Shown: positions 8,727 through 17,954, counted from the first letter of the stretch. The stretch is 64,000 bases of DNA from UBA2040 sp002384725 (GCA_963926475.1 CAWUXE010000009.1:31490-95489); one strand, 5' to 3'. Made by a program: numbers and translations. Notes: generated from the letters alone by a model not told the origin.

Positions 8727-9797
8727 TTATTTTATTACAACACTTTTGAGAATAGCCTGAACTTCACGAAGCGGCTGTGTCCAAGAAGCAGTGCTCGGTG
8801 CATCGACATATCCACTCACACAAATCATTTTTTGCGATTTAGAATGAATAAAATGATATGCCCAAAAGGCTCCACCGGTTCCGTGTTTACCCAGGCCAAC
8901 AAAGACAAACATACCTTTCATTTCTACGACTGACAATGTTCCATCTTCATTCGTTGTGGGATCTATTTCTGGGTAAACTATCTTGTTGTATTGGGTGCCC
9001 ATGTACATTCCTTCATAATCAGACGGCACGTTGTAACGCAGCATGGTATCCCGATCGCGTAGAAGTTTCTCTAAGCTAAATTGAGATGAATCTTTATAAT
9101 CATATTGATATACCAAGATTCCCGAGGTAATTGTTCCAGGGTCTTGTGTCCCTGCACCAACAAACTCTATAGGTCTTGCTGCACTTGGAAACTCAATTCT
9201 ATAAAAATTGGCTCTGGTGGTCACTAATCTTGCGCCATCAGGTAATTCAAAATCGATTCCGAAGTTTTCTATGACTTTATCAGTGATATACCGATTTTCT
9301 GATTCAGCATAATATTTTTTAATTCGTTTCCATTCATAGGTGTCAAACTCTTGGTGAACAGACTTTAATCCGGCAGAACATGTTTTTTCCAATTGTTCAA
9401 AATCTCTGGCCGTGATATCTATAACCAATTGATCTGCAGCCCAAACACCTACTCTTTTTTCAATCTTACCTATATCGCCTTTCAACGCAGGATCAATATT
9501 AATGAACATCGTATTTCGGTAACGTTTAACTCCCTGTGTGAAATGACTGGGTGTTTTATGAATTAACTCGAATGTGGCCACATCAGGGAAATAGGGCATG
9601 ATGAATTGCGTCAAATTTGTATCCAAACATTCTTTGAATCTTGAATCCCATATATCTTGATCACAAACGACTAAAATCTCACCTATTTTCCCAGTAACGG
9701 CAATGCCTGTGGACTTAAAGCTTTTCTTATCAAAGTTACATGAAGACAAGCCAAGCGCTGCAACTGCACAATACAATAAAAACTTCATGTTCATCAT
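8727..9797 (-). CDS. DUF4837 family lipoprotein
   Basis: A 356-residue predicted lipoprotein with lipobox ALGLSSC at about residues 14-20. The region GIAVTGKIGEILVVCDQDIWDS is the family hallmark as I remember it. DUF4837 is found in Bacteroidota and has no known function. The start ATG 9797 overlaps the end of the lytic transglycosylase gene by four bases, and the next gene begins four bases after its stop, so it sits inside a tight envelope operon. A second in-frame ATG two codons later is equally usable. Confidence 0.85.
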   Translation of the reverse strand: MMNMKFLLYCAVAALGLSSCNFDKKSFKSTGIAVTGKIGEILVVCDQDIWDSRFKECLDTNLTQFIMPYFPDVATFELIHKTPSHFTQGVKRYRNTMFINIDPALKGDIGKIEKRVGVWAADQLVIDITARDFEQLEKTCSAGLKSVHQEFDTYEWKRIKKYYAESENRYITDKVIENFGIDFELPDGARLVTTRANFYRIEFPSAARPIEFVGAGTQDPGTITSGILVYQYDYKDSSQFSLEKLLRDRDTMLRYNVPSDYEGMYMGTQYNKIVYPEIDPTTNEDGTLSVVEMKGMFVFVGLGKHGTGGAFWAYHFIHSKSQKMICVSGYVDAPSTASWTQPLREVQAILKSVVIK

Positions 9798-11242
9798 TTT
9801 ACACGAATTTTTTGACCCACTTTTAATTTGTCAATATTGATGCCGGAATTTAACTTTTTCAATTGGGTTGGCGTTAGACCGTGACGTTTGGCGATAAAGG
9901 AAAAATTATCCCCACTTCTAACCCTATAATATCTAACGACAGGTTCTGCTTTATATTCTTTTTTCTCACCCCCGATTTTAAGCTTTTGCCCAACAAATAT
10001 CTTAGTAGAAGATAAGGCATTCCAAGATCGAATATCTTCGACAGTTACACCATACTCCCGCGATATAGACCCTAATGATTCCCCTCGAGTTACGACGTGC
10101 GTATGAGTTTTCACTTGTTTACTTGGTTCAACCAAAATTATTTTTCCAACTTCATCATCTTCCCCTTTATTCTTCTCCATTTCTGCAAGAATTTCGTTCG
10201 TGTCGATAATCGTAATTGGCACAGCATATAATTCGTTTTCTCTTGTAACCAATAAACCAATAACTTCTAGCGGTCCAGAAATACACTGACGCGGGGAGGT
10301 TTCAGGAATAAAATCTCGTTTATAAATTGGATTCAAGGCTTTAATATCCGCAACATCCCAACCAATTAAATCTGAAATTTTCTGCATTGAAACGCCCCCT
10401 TTCATACAAATCGTATCCAGTTGTGCATGATGAATTTTAGCTGGAGCGGGAATGATGTTGTGTTCTTTGTGATACGTCAACAAATATGCTGCACCGATGA
10501 AATTAGGCACATAACCTTGCGTTTCTCTCGGTAAAAATGGACGAATTCCCCAATAAGTCGTTTTTCCTCCTGAACGTCGAATTGCTTTGTTTATATTCCC
10601 AGGTCCCGCATTATAAGCCGCCAACGCCATGTACCAATCGTCATAAATCCCAAATAGTTTCTTCAAATATCGACATGCTGCATCCGTGGCCAAAACAGGA
10701 TCCATTCTTTCATCAATATAAGTGTTTTCTTGTAATCCGAAATACTTCCCTGTTCCGTACATGAACTGCCACAGTCCCATTGCTCCTGCGTGAGAGCGCA
10801 CTTGGGGGCGTAAACCACTTTCGATGACAGCAAGGTATTTCAATTCCAAAGGCATTTCATATTTGTCTAATGTTGCTTCAAACAAATCGAAATACAAAGC
10901 GCTACGGCCCAGAACAATTCGGGCAAAATTTCGTCTTTGTTCAACAAAAAACTTAACACTTGCCAACGACGGATCATTACACTGAAACTCAAAAGGACTC
11001 ATGTTGTCCATCTTAGCCAAACGCATACAGTACACTTCATCCGAAAACGAAGGTATTTCATTTGCTTCATAGTTTAAAGCTTGCATTACTGAATCGTAAT
11101 CCGTCGAATTGGCATAATCTGCGTAAAAAGCATTTAAGCTTTGTTCCACCATCGTTAAAAACCTTTCGGATTCAGGATCAGTGTGTTGAGCTGAAAAATT
11201 TTGTGCAAGGCCTAAGAGAAAAATGGATAGGAAAAACTTCAT
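9794..11242 (-). CDS. Membrane-bound lytic murein transglycosylase (MltD-like) with two LysM domains
   Basis: A 482-residue exported peptidoglycan-cleaving enzyme. A signal peptide covers about residues 1-18 (ending FSAQ). The SLT domain begins near residue 130, with catalytic Glu141 in AVIESGLRP, then AGAMGLWQFM and the conserved AAYNAGPGN motif. Two LysM repeats (about 375-420 and 437-481) bind glycan strands. It should cut the MurNAc-GlcNAc bond in the periplasm. The ATG directly abuts the stop of gatA, and the gene overlaps DUF4837 by four bases. Length is normal for MltD-like proteins. Confidence 0.93.
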   Translation of the reverse strand: MKFFLSIFLLGLAQNFSAQHTDPESERFLTMVEQSLNAFYADYANSTDYDSVMQALNYEANEIPSFSDEVYCMRLAKMDNMSPFEFQCNDPSLASVKFFVEQRRNFARIVLGRSALYFDLFEATLDKYEMPLELKYLAVIESGLRPQVRSHAGAMGLWQFMYGTGKYFGLQENTYIDERMDPVLATDAACRYLKKLFGIYDDWYMALAAYNAGPGNINKAIRRSGGKTTYWGIRPFLPRETQGYVPNFIGAAYLLTYHKEHNIIPAPAKIHHAQLDTICMKGGVSMQKISDLIGWDVADIKALNPIYKRDFIPETSPRQCISGPLEVIGLLVTRENELYAVPITIIDTNEILAEMEKNKGEDDEVGKIILVEPSKQVKTHTHVVTRGESLGSISREYGVTVEDIRSWNALSSTKIFVGQKLKIGGEKKEYKAEPVVRYYRVRSGDNFSFIAKRHGLTPTQLKKLNSGINIDKLKVGQKIRVK

Positions 11243-12691
11243 TTAATTGTTTTTAGACAACGGTTGAATGGAATTAGCTTGTAACTCTAAAATGGATTGA
11301 GAAAAGTTAAACATTGCCTTTTCTTCGAAATTTCTGGCCATTATTTGAACCCCAAAAGGAAGCCCTTTTTTATCCTTACCAATGGGTAATGAGATAGCCG
11401 GATTTCCAGTTAAGTTTGCGTGAACAGTGAAAATATCTTGCAAATACATTTGAATGGGATCGCTCACACCTCCAATCGCAAAAGCTGAAGATGGCGTGGT
11501 TGGCATCAAAATGAAATCAGCCGATTTCAATATTTTGTCTGTTCTAGTTTTCAAAACCGCTCTTACTTTTTGAGCTTTTGTATAATACGCATCGTAATAT
11601 CCTTGCGAAAGCACAAAAGTGCCAGCCATGATTCTACGTTGAACTTCCGGTCCAAAACCTTCAGATCTTGATTTTTTATAAGTTTGCTCTACGCCTTGCG
11701 CTTCCAAACTTCTATGTCCGAAATGCACCCCGTCGAATCGTGATAAATTGGACGAAGCCTCTGCAGTTGTCAAAACGTAGTACGCTGGCACCATATAGTC
11801 TAGATACGGGAAGCGCACCATTTTAATTGTATGACCAGCCTCTTTCAAAGCTTCGATCGTCTCATCCATTTTTGCTTTTACATCGGCAGCTATGCCTGTA
11901 TGATTTAAACAATCTTCTATTACCGCGATCGTATTTTTCCCTGCTGGAACAAGTGATGAATAATCGTCAACTGGTTTAGAAGATGAAGTGCTATCCATCT
12001 CATCTTTTCCAGCCATTATTTCCATCAGCAAAGCATTATCTTCAAGTGAATTGGTAAAGGGTCCAATCTGATCAAAGGAAGAAGCATAGGCGATAAGTCC
12101 GTATCTGCTAATTCGACCATAGGTTGGTTTTGAGCCAAAGGTCCCGGTAAAAGATGCTGGTTGACGAATGGAGCCTCCTGTATCACTTCCAAGCGCTGCT
12201 GTGCACATTCCTGAAGCAACAGCCGCAGCTGAACCGCCAGATGAACCACCAGGAACCAAATCTTTGTTTAATGGATTCTTCACAGGGCCGAAAGCCGAGT
12301 TTTCGTTCGATGAACCCATTGCAAATTCATCGCAGTTAAGACGACCGATAATAATTGCATCTTCCGCCAACAATCTCTCAACTGCAGTTGCAGAATAGAG
12401 TGATGTGAATCCTTCTAGTATTTTTGAAGATGCAGAAATTTTGTGGTCTTTGAAGCAAATATTGTCTTTCAACCCGATGACCATTCCCGCCAATCGACCT
12501 GCTTTTCCTTCTGCTCTTTTTTGATCTATTCGTTTAGCTTGCTCTAATGCGGATGTTTCGAATACCTCTAAAAAGGCATTCAAATCCTGGTTTTCTTGAA
12601 TTTTCCCAAGATATACCTGTACTATATCGACAAGGGAAGACCCGTTCGTTAATTTCGCTTTTACATCAGCAAAAGTGCGTAAATCCATCAT
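11243..12691 (-). CDS. gatA: Asp/Glu-tRNA amidotransferase subunit A
   Basis: A 482-residue amidase-signature protein. The Lys-Ser-Ser triad is visible at K75 (IGLKDNICF), S150 (PGGSSGGSA) and S174 (DTGGSIRQP). Together with GatB and GatC it converts misacylated Glu-tRNA(Gln) or Asp-tRNA(Asn) to the correct form; those subunits are elsewhere. Two adjacent ATGs (12691 and 12688) are possible starts. It follows tatA by six bases and abuts the transglycosylase gene, so it is cotranscribed with envelope genes. Subunit identity rather than a generic amidase is supported by the length and by the C-terminal GVQIMA motif. Confidence 0.94.
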   Translation of the reverse strand: MMDLRTFADVKAKLTNGSSLVDIVQVYLGKIQENQDLNAFLEVFETSALEQAKRIDQKRAEGKAGRLAGMVIGLKDNICFKDHKISASSKILEGFTSLYSATAVERLLAEDAIIIGRLNCDEFAMGSSNENSAFGPVKNPLNKDLVPGGSSGGSAAAVASGMCTAALGSDTGGSIRQPASFTGTFGSKPTYGRISRYGLIAYASSFDQIGPFTNSLEDNALLMEIMAGKDEMDSTSSSKPVDDYSSLVPAGKNTIAVIEDCLNHTGIAADVKAKMDETIEALKEAGHTIKMVRFPYLDYMVPAYYVLTTAEASSNLSRFDGVHFGHRSLEAQGVEQTYKKSRSEGFGPEVQRRIMAGTFVLSQGYYDAYYTKAQKVRAVLKTRTDKILKSADFILMPTTPSSAFAIGGVSDPIQMYLQDIFTVHANLTGNPAISLPIGKDKKGLPFGVQIMARNFEEKAMFNFSQSILELQANSIQPLSKNN

Positions 12692-12697
12692 AAAAGA

Positions 12698-12874
12698 TTA
12701 CTTGACTTCTTCTTCTTCTTTCGATTCATCACCTTTGGATGCCTCCTTGAAATCTTTCATGCCTTTCCCAAGTCCTTTCATCAATTCAGGGATTTTCTTA
12801 CCACCAAAAAGTAGTAACAATACAACCAAAATTGCAACAACTTGCCAAGGACCAAATATTCCTAAAATCATCAT
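12698..12874 (-). CDS. tatA: Sec-independent translocase TatA/E subunit
   Basis: A 58-residue protein, short but complete. It has one N-terminal membrane helix (WQVVAILVVLLLLFGG), the hinge residues after it (FGGKKIPELMKGLGKG), an amphipathic helix, and an acidic tail rich in E and K. This is the standard TatA architecture, forming the pore for folded proteins with twin-arginine signals; TatC is not in the window. Two ATGs in a row (12874 and 12871). It is the first gene of the leftward run that continues with gatA, six bases downstream, and has its own promoter box. Confidence 0.93.
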   Translation of the reverse strand: MMILGIFGPWQVVAILVVLLLLFGGKKIPELMKGLGKGMKDFKEASKGDESKEEEEVK

Positions 12875-12889
12875 AGCTAAAGTTTTTTA

Positions 12890-12897
12890 CAAAGTTA
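12890..12897 (-). promoter_or_regulatory. -7 box TAACTTTG before tatA
   Basis: An exact TAnnTTTG match on the minus strand, 15 bases before the tatA start. It is the likely promoter of the tatA-gatA-transglycosylase-DUF4837-GT2-GT9-UbiA run. Confidence 0.5.
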
Positions 12898-12964
12898 GGG
12901 AAAAATACGGTGCGAGACTACTATTTCGGCATGAGGGGATATGAGAAAAATGCATAAAATTGAC

Positions 12965-13008
12965 AAAAAAAGAAGGGGCGTATTGAAATACGCCCCTTCT
13001 TTTTATAT
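12965..13008 (-). terminator. Strong terminator after infB
   Basis: AGAAGGGGCGTAT and ATACGCCCCTTCT form a 13-bp perfect stem with a three-base loop, with T runs on both sides. It lies 12 bases after the infB stop on the minus strand, and separates the rimP-nusA-infB cluster from the tatA run. Confidence 0.92.
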
Positions 13009-13020
13009 TATATTTTTTTC

Positions 13021-15801
13021 TTATAACTTCCTAGCCACCTCAACTTCTTCGAAGGCTTCTACAATATCACTAACTTTGATATCGTTGAATTTATCGATGT
13101 TTAATCCCCCTTCGTAGTTGTTTTTGATTTCTTTTACGTCGTCTTTGAATCGTTTCAATGAGCCTAATACGCCTGTGTGAACCACAATTCCATCACGAAT
13201 AACACGTATTTTGGAAGAACGTTTGATTATTCCATCCAATACAAAGACTCCTGCAATTGTTCCCACTTTCGAAATATCGAACGTTTCGCGAATTTCTGCT
13301 GAACCAAGAACTTTCTCTTCGATATCTGGAGAAAGCATTCCTTCCATTGCAGCTTTGATTTCGTCTATCGCTTTGTAGATAATAGAGTACAAACGAACAT
13401 CAATTTCTTCTTGATCCGCTAATTTTCTTGCTCCTAAAGTCGGTCTCACTTGGAAACCAATTATAATTGCATCTGAAGCAGAAGCTAAATTCACATCTGC
13501 TTCGGAAATTGCTCCTACGCCTTTGTGCACGATACGAACGGCAATTTGCTCAGTCGATAAGTTCAACAAGGCATCTGCCAAGGCTTCGATAGATCCATCA
13601 ACATCCCCTTTAACAATCAAATTCAACTCTTTAAAGTCTCCAATCGCCAATCGACGACCGATCTCATCCAAAGTAATGTGTTTCGTAGTACGAAGTCCTT
13701 GCTCACGGTATAATTGTTCTCTTTTGGAAGCAATTGACCGTGATTCACGCTCATCTTCCATCACATAAAACTTATCTCCGGCACTAGGTGCTCCGTTGAT
13801 TCCAAGAATAGAAACAGGTGTCGAAGGTCCCGCCTCAGTGAGGCTTGCACCATGTTCATCATGCATTGCACGAACACGACCATGATTTCTACCTACCAAC
13901 ATAATATCTCCAATCTTCAAAGTTCCAGATTCAACCAACATGCTAGTCACATAACCTTTTCCCTTATCAAGCGATGATTCGATAACTGTACCCAAGGCAT
14001 TTTTGTTTGGATTTGCTTTCAAGTCCAATAAATCTGCTTCAAGTAATATTTTTTCAAGTAATTCTTCGATGTTTAGTCCTTGTTTCGCTGAAATCTCTTG
14101 GCATTGGAATTTCCCACCCCAATCTTCCACCAAAATATTCATGTTAGACAATTGTTCCTTCACTTTATCTGGATTTGCACCCGGCTTATCGATTTTATTA
14201 ATCGCAAATACCATTGGTACATCTGCAGCTTGAGCGTGAGAAATAGCCTCTTTCGTTTGTGGCATCACATCATCATCCGCTGCAACTATAATAACGGCAA
14301 CATCCGTTACTTGTGCCCCACGAGCACGCATGGCTGTAAAGGCTTCGTGACCTGGTGTATCTAAGAAAGTCAACTTACGCCCGTTCTTCAACTCTACAGA
14401 ATAAGCCCCAATATGCTGCGTAATCCCTCCGGCTTCACCTTCAGTAACGTTTTCGTTTCGAATTCTATCCAACAATGATGTTTTACCATGATCGACGTGA
14501 CCCATAACCGTAATAATTGGAGAACGAGGAAGTAAATCTTCTGGTTTATCTTCCACTACAGGAATAGACTCTTGTACTTCAGCAGAAACGAATTCTGTTT
14601 GGTACCCAAATTCTTCGGCAACGATTTGAATTGTTTCCGCATCCAATCTTTGGTTGATGGAAGCAAAAATTCCTAAAGACATACAAGCTGAAATAACTTG
14701 GGTGGACTGAACACCCATCATAGAGGCCAATTCCGAAACAGTTACGAATTCCGTCAGCTTCAAGAATCTTTCTTGTGCTTGTTGTTCCATTTCCTCCATT
14801 TCACGCTTCTGAGCGTTTACTTCACGTTTGGAACGACGGTTTTTTGATGCTTTTGACTTACCTCCTTTATTCGAAAGTCTTGCCAAAGTATCCTTGATTT
14901 CTTTTTGGATATCTTTTTCTGTGATCTCCGCTTTGGGCGTACGATCTTTATTGAAGCGATTGTTTCCAGTTTGGGGTCTTCCGACACCACCACCTCCACT
15001 TTTCGCTGTATCCACTTTTTTGATACGCTTTCTTTTCTTTCGATCTGTGTTATCATTCGATCTGCTACTCGTCTTTGGTGGACCAACAGGCAAAACTATC
15101 TTTCCAACTACTTTAGGTCCAGAAAGCGATTTTGCTGATGCACGAATAGTTTCAATTGGTTTTGCTACTTCTTCGGGTTTTTCTTCTGCTTTTGGTTTTT
15201 CAGCAATCTTCAGCTTGTTGGCTTCAATAATTTTCTTAGATGCTTCTGCAGATGCTGCTTTTTCAACCTCTTTGTCTTCCTTTGATTTCTTACTAGGACG
15301 GGTCTTAGCATTGATGCTATCTAGGTCAATTTTACCTAAAACTTTGACGTCAGATGTCGATTCAACCTTTGGTTTTTCCTCAGCTTCAACCTTTGGTTCC
15401 TCTTTCGGTTCAACTTTCGGTTCTTCCTTTAGAGTCTCAGCAACAACCTCTTCTTTCTTTTCTTCAACGACAGGTTCAGGCACAACAACTGGTTCTGGTT
15501 CTGGAGCCTTTAAAGGTTCCGGTTCCTTTTCTACTGGAGCAGGTTCAGACTCGGCACGTTGATCTCGAAGAGAAATCGTTTCTTTTTTTTCACGCGTTGG
15601 AATTACTTGCTTTGTTTTTTCTTTCAAAGCTGAATCTGCAGCAAATTCTGTACATAGCATCTCGAAATGATCTGGTGCTAATTTGGTATTTGGATTAGAA
15701 TCAATATTGATTCCATTGGATTCCAAATACTCCACTAAATTCTGGATCCCTACATTGAGTTCCCCTGCTGCTTTTCCTAATCTTGTTGGTCTTACCGCCA
15801 T
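13021..15801 (-). CDS. infB: Translation initiation factor IF-2
   Basis: A 926-residue IF-2, the GTPase that places initiator tRNA on the ribosome. Order: an N-terminal IF2N helix region (about 1-60), a long low-complexity linker rich in Glu, Lys and Pro (about 75-260), a second IF2N-like region, then the G domain with GHVDHGKTS at about 432, DTPGHEAF and NKIDKPGAN, followed by domains II-IV ending KVSDIVEAFEEVEVARKL. It lies downstream of nusA, as in most bacteria, but after a 308-base gap that contains its own promoter box. Everything needed for function is present. Confidence 0.98.
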   Translation of the reverse strand: MAVRPTRLGKAAGELNVGIQNLVEYLESNGINIDSNPNTKLAPDHFEMLCTEFAADSALKEKTKQVIPTREKKETISLRDQRAESEPAPVEKEPEPLKAPEPEPVVVPEPVVEEKKEEVVAETLKEEPKVEPKEEPKVEAEEKPKVESTSDVKVLGKIDLDSINAKTRPSKKSKEDKEVEKAASAEASKKIIEANKLKIAEKPKAEEKPEEVAKPIETIRASAKSLSGPKVVGKIVLPVGPPKTSSRSNDNTDRKKRKRIKKVDTAKSGGGGVGRPQTGNNRFNKDRTPKAEITEKDIQKEIKDTLARLSNKGGKSKASKNRRSKREVNAQKREMEEMEQQAQERFLKLTEFVTVSELASMMGVQSTQVISACMSLGIFASINQRLDAETIQIVAEEFGYQTEFVSAEVQESIPVVEDKPEDLLPRSPIITVMGHVDHGKTSLLDRIRNENVTEGEAGGITQHIGAYSVELKNGRKLTFLDTPGHEAFTAMRARGAQVTDVAVIIVAADDDVMPQTKEAISHAQAADVPMVFAINKIDKPGANPDKVKEQLSNMNILVEDWGGKFQCQEISAKQGLNIEELLEKILLEADLLDLKANPNKNALGTVIESSLDKGKGYVTSMLVESGTLKIGDIMLVGRNHGRVRAMHDEHGASLTEAGPSTPVSILGINGAPSAGDKFYVMEDERESRSIASKREQLYREQGLRTTKHITLDEIGRRLAIGDFKELNLIVKGDVDGSIEALADALLNLSTEQIAVRIVHKGVGAISEADVNLASASDAIIIGFQVRPTLGARKLADQEEIDVRLYSIIYKAIDEIKAAMEGMLSPDIEEKVLGSAEIRETFDISKVGTIAGVFVLDGIIKRSSKIRVIRDGIVVHTGVLGSLKRFKDDVKEIKNNYEGGLNIDKFNDIKVSDIVEAFEEVEVARKL

Positions 15802-15851
15802 AAATAATTCTGCGCTCTTTTTTATTTTTGAAAACCCTAAATTTTCGGATA

Positions 15852-15883
15852 CAAATGTAAGTTTTATTACTTAAAATCGTAAA
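15852..15883 (-). promoter_or_regulatory. Promoter of infB (TTTA, 20 bases, TACATTTG)
   Basis: On the minus strand TACATTTG (15859-15852) matches the -7 consensus and TTTA (15883-15880) lies exactly 20 bases upstream, one base off the -33 TTTG. It is 50 bases before ATG 15801, so infB can be transcribed without nusA. Confidence 0.5.
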
Positions 15884-15892
15884 CAATCTATC

Positions 15893-16069
15893 CTACATCT
15901 TGAATGATTGAAAAAAGTCAAAGTCGCGAAACCCTTTTTGTCTTTCATTCAGACCTAAAAATACTATCTTTTTTTTCTTTTCAGGATTTCCATTCTTCAA
16001 AAACTCAATGTTTTCGCTGATTAGCTTCCCAAAATGAAAAGTAAAATGGAAACTCCCTTGGCTTTTTTT
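15893..16069 (-). pseudogene. Possible gene remnant between nusA and infB
   Basis: The 308-base nusA-infB gap contains a 58-codon open frame with no ATG, GTG or TTG at its beginning, closed by TAG at 15893. Its translation looks protein-like (for example IVFLGLNERQKGFRDF). The frame opens after a TGA inside an A8 run; a one-base shift there would join it to an upstream frame reading EYWEFPSGSIEKK. That is what a frameshifted small gene would look like, but chance is not excluded. I do not recognise a family. Confidence 0.25.
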
Positions 16070-16109
16070 TCAATAGAACCAGATGGGAATTCCCAATATT
16101 CAATTCTTA

Positions 16110-17345
16110 TTATTCGAACTCTGAACGAAGAATTTTCATTACTTCTTCCACTGTTTCTTGCTCTAAATCTGTTCGTTTCACGACATCTTCAACTGAAATT
16201 TCCAATACTGCTTTCGCTGTATCACATCCAATTGCTTTCAATTCGTCGATGATCCAGCTATCGATTTCATCAGAGAATTCTTCCAAATCTACATCTTCGA
16301 TATCTACTTCACCATCTCTGTAGACGTCTAATTCGTATCCGCAAAGTTTTCCGGCCAATTTAATGTTGTGTCCACCACGACCAATTGCCAATGAAACTTG
16401 GTCTGGCTTCAAGAATACTTTTGCTCTTCCTTCTTCTTCCGAAATTTCGATAGACGTTATTTTTGCTGGAGACAAGGCTCTTGCGATCAACAATTGAGGA
16501 TTTGCCGTGTAATTGATAACGTCGATGTTTTCGTTTTTCAACTCACGGACGATTCCGTGAATACGAGAACCTTTCATTCCAACGCATGCTCCAACTGGAT
16601 CAACTCTGTCATCGTATGATTCTACGGCAACTTTCGCTCTTTCTCCTGGCTCTCGAACAATTTTCTTGATAGTAATCAAACCGTCAAATACTTCAGGAAC
16701 TTCCAATTCGAACAAACGCTCCAAAAATTCTGGCGCTGTGCGAGAAAGAATAATCACTGGACTGCTGTTTCGCATGTCCACTTTCGCAACAACTGTCCGA
16801 ACTGATTCTCCTTTTTTGAAATAATCTGAAGGTATTTGCTCCGATTTCGGCAACAACAATTCGTTTCCTTCGTCATCCAAAATCAAAATCTCTTTCTTCC
16901 AAACTTGGTATACTTCCCCCGTAACGATTTCACCTATACGCTCTTTGTACAATTTATACAAGTTGTCTTTCTCCAATTCCATGATGCGAGAAATCAAGTT
17001 TTGACGCAAAGAAAGAACGTTACGACGCCCAAAATCACCGAATTTAAATTCTTCTGTTACTTCTTCACCAATTTCGAAATCTGGCTCCACTTTAATAGCA
17101 TCAGAGTAAGCGATTTCCGTATTCGGATCTTCTACTTCTCCATCATCAACGATTTCTTTGTTCAAGAAAATCTGAACATCACCTTTATCAATGTTTACAA
17201 CGATATCGATGTGCTCATCTGTGTTGAATTTTTTCTTCAACATTGCACGAAAAACGTCCTCTAGAACGCTCTGCATTGTTTGCTTGTCTATGTTTTTTAA
17301 CTCCTTAAACTCCGAAAACGAGTCAACTAATTCCAAACTATCCAT
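16110..17345 (-). CDS. nusA: Transcription termination/antitermination factor NusA
   Basis: A 411-residue NusA. It has the N-terminal RNA-polymerase-binding domain (about 1-130, with SLRQNLISRIMELEK), an S1 domain (about 135-200, GEIVTGEVYQVWKKEI), and two KH domains with GACVGMKGSRIHGIVREL and AIGRGGHNIKLAGKL. The acidic C-terminal repeats of enteric NusA are absent, as usual in this phylum; a short helical tail remains. It follows rimP by six bases. NusA modulates pausing and termination, so it could act on the hairpin in its own operon leader. Confidence 0.97.
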   Translation of the reverse strand: MDSLELVDSFSEFKELKNIDKQTMQSVLEDVFRAMLKKKFNTDEHIDIVVNIDKGDVQIFLNKEIVDDGEVEDPNTEIAYSDAIKVEPDFEIGEEVTEEFKFGDFGRRNVLSLRQNLISRIMELEKDNLYKLYKERIGEIVTGEVYQVWKKEILILDDEGNELLLPKSEQIPSDYFKKGESVRTVVAKVDMRNSSPVIILSRTAPEFLERLFELEVPEVFDGLITIKKIVREPGERAKVAVESYDDRVDPVGACVGMKGSRIHGIVRELKNENIDVINYTANPQLLIARALSPAKITSIEISEEEGRAKVFLKPDQVSLAIGRGGHNIKLAGKLCGYELDVYRDGEVDIEDVDLEEFSDEIDSWIIDELKAIGCDTAKAVLEISVEDVVKRTDLEQETVEEVMKILRSEFE

Positions 17346-17351
17346 GTTTGC

Positions 17352-17828
17352 TTATTTAAATGATATTACAATTTTTGTTTCCTTTATCTCACTCATCGGG
17401 AAATACTTCTCCTCGACAATATCTTGCTTTTTCTTTTTGCCTTCAATCTTGACGCGTTTCTCTTGGCGAATGGTTAAACCTTCTTTATCGGCCTGAATCA
17501 TTTCACCTTCTTCCACTGTCTTGTTGTTCAACTTCACCGTTACATTTCGACCTATGTTTTTAATAAACTGAGGTAAAACACGCAAAGGTTTGTCCAATCC
17601 CGCCGATGAAACATGCAATTCGAAATCTTGCTCTTCGCGATCCAAATTGTGCTCCACATTGCGAGAAACGGACATACAATCAACAATCGCTACGTTTCCA
17701 TCATGCTTGTCTATTTCAACGTGTATGATGTTATTCGTGGTAATTTTCAATGACACAACGAACAAGCCGTTATCGAGCTCTGCGATGCGTTCATCTATTA
17801 ATTCCGTTACTTTTTTCTTTGTAATCAT
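17352..17828 (-). CDS. rimP: Ribosome maturation factor RimP
   Basis: A 158-residue RimP, needed for late assembly of the 30S subunit. The conserved core DFELHVSSAGLDKPL is at about residues 80-100 and a C-terminal SH3-like beta domain follows. It is the first gene of the rimP-nusA-infB cluster, the standard bacterial order. The ATG lies directly after a terminator-like hairpin in the leader. Length is normal. Confidence 0.95.
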   Translation of the reverse strand: MITKKKVTELIDERIAELDNGLFVVSLKITTNNIIHVEIDKHDGNVAIVDCMSVSRNVEHNLDREEQDFELHVSSAGLDKPLRVLPQFIKNIGRNVTVKLNNKTVEEGEMIQADKEGLTIRQEKRVKIEGKKKKQDIVEEKYFPMSEIKETKIVISFK

Positions 17829-17836
17829 TTGGCTAT

Positions 17837-17866
17837 AAAAAGAGGGGACTCTCGTCCCCTCTTTTC
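17837..17866 (-). terminator. Terminator-like hairpin in the rimP-nusA leader
   Basis: AAAAGAGGGGAC and GTCCCCTCTTTT form a 12-bp stem with a four-base loop, followed on the minus strand by five T. It lies between a near-perfect promoter (17922-17891) and the rimP ATG (17828). It therefore sits in the leader of the operon rather than simply ending the upstream pseudogene, although it could do both. Confidence 0.8.
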
Positions 17867-17890
17867 TTTATTGTTGTTAAATTGATAGTA

Positions 17891-17922
17891 CAAATATAAT
17901 CCATTATTTACGATTATGCAAA
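17891..17922 (-). promoter_or_regulatory. Promoter of rimP-nusA (TTTG, 20 bases, TATATTTG)
   Basis: TTTG at 17922-17919 and TATATTTG at 17898-17891, exactly 20 bases apart on the minus strand, match the Bacteroidota vegetative promoter perfectly. The expected start site is near 17885, giving a leader of about 57 bases that contains the hairpin. Confidence 0.75.
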
Positions 17923-17954
17923 CACATCCATTTTATTCGCTAAACAAGCAAGTA

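Noticed and set aside
14828..15562. A 244-codon open frame on the + strand opposite infB
   Set aside because: It mirrors the Glu/Lys/Pro-rich linker of IF-2, gives a Ser/Phe-rich low-complexity protein, and lies wholly inside a certain gene.
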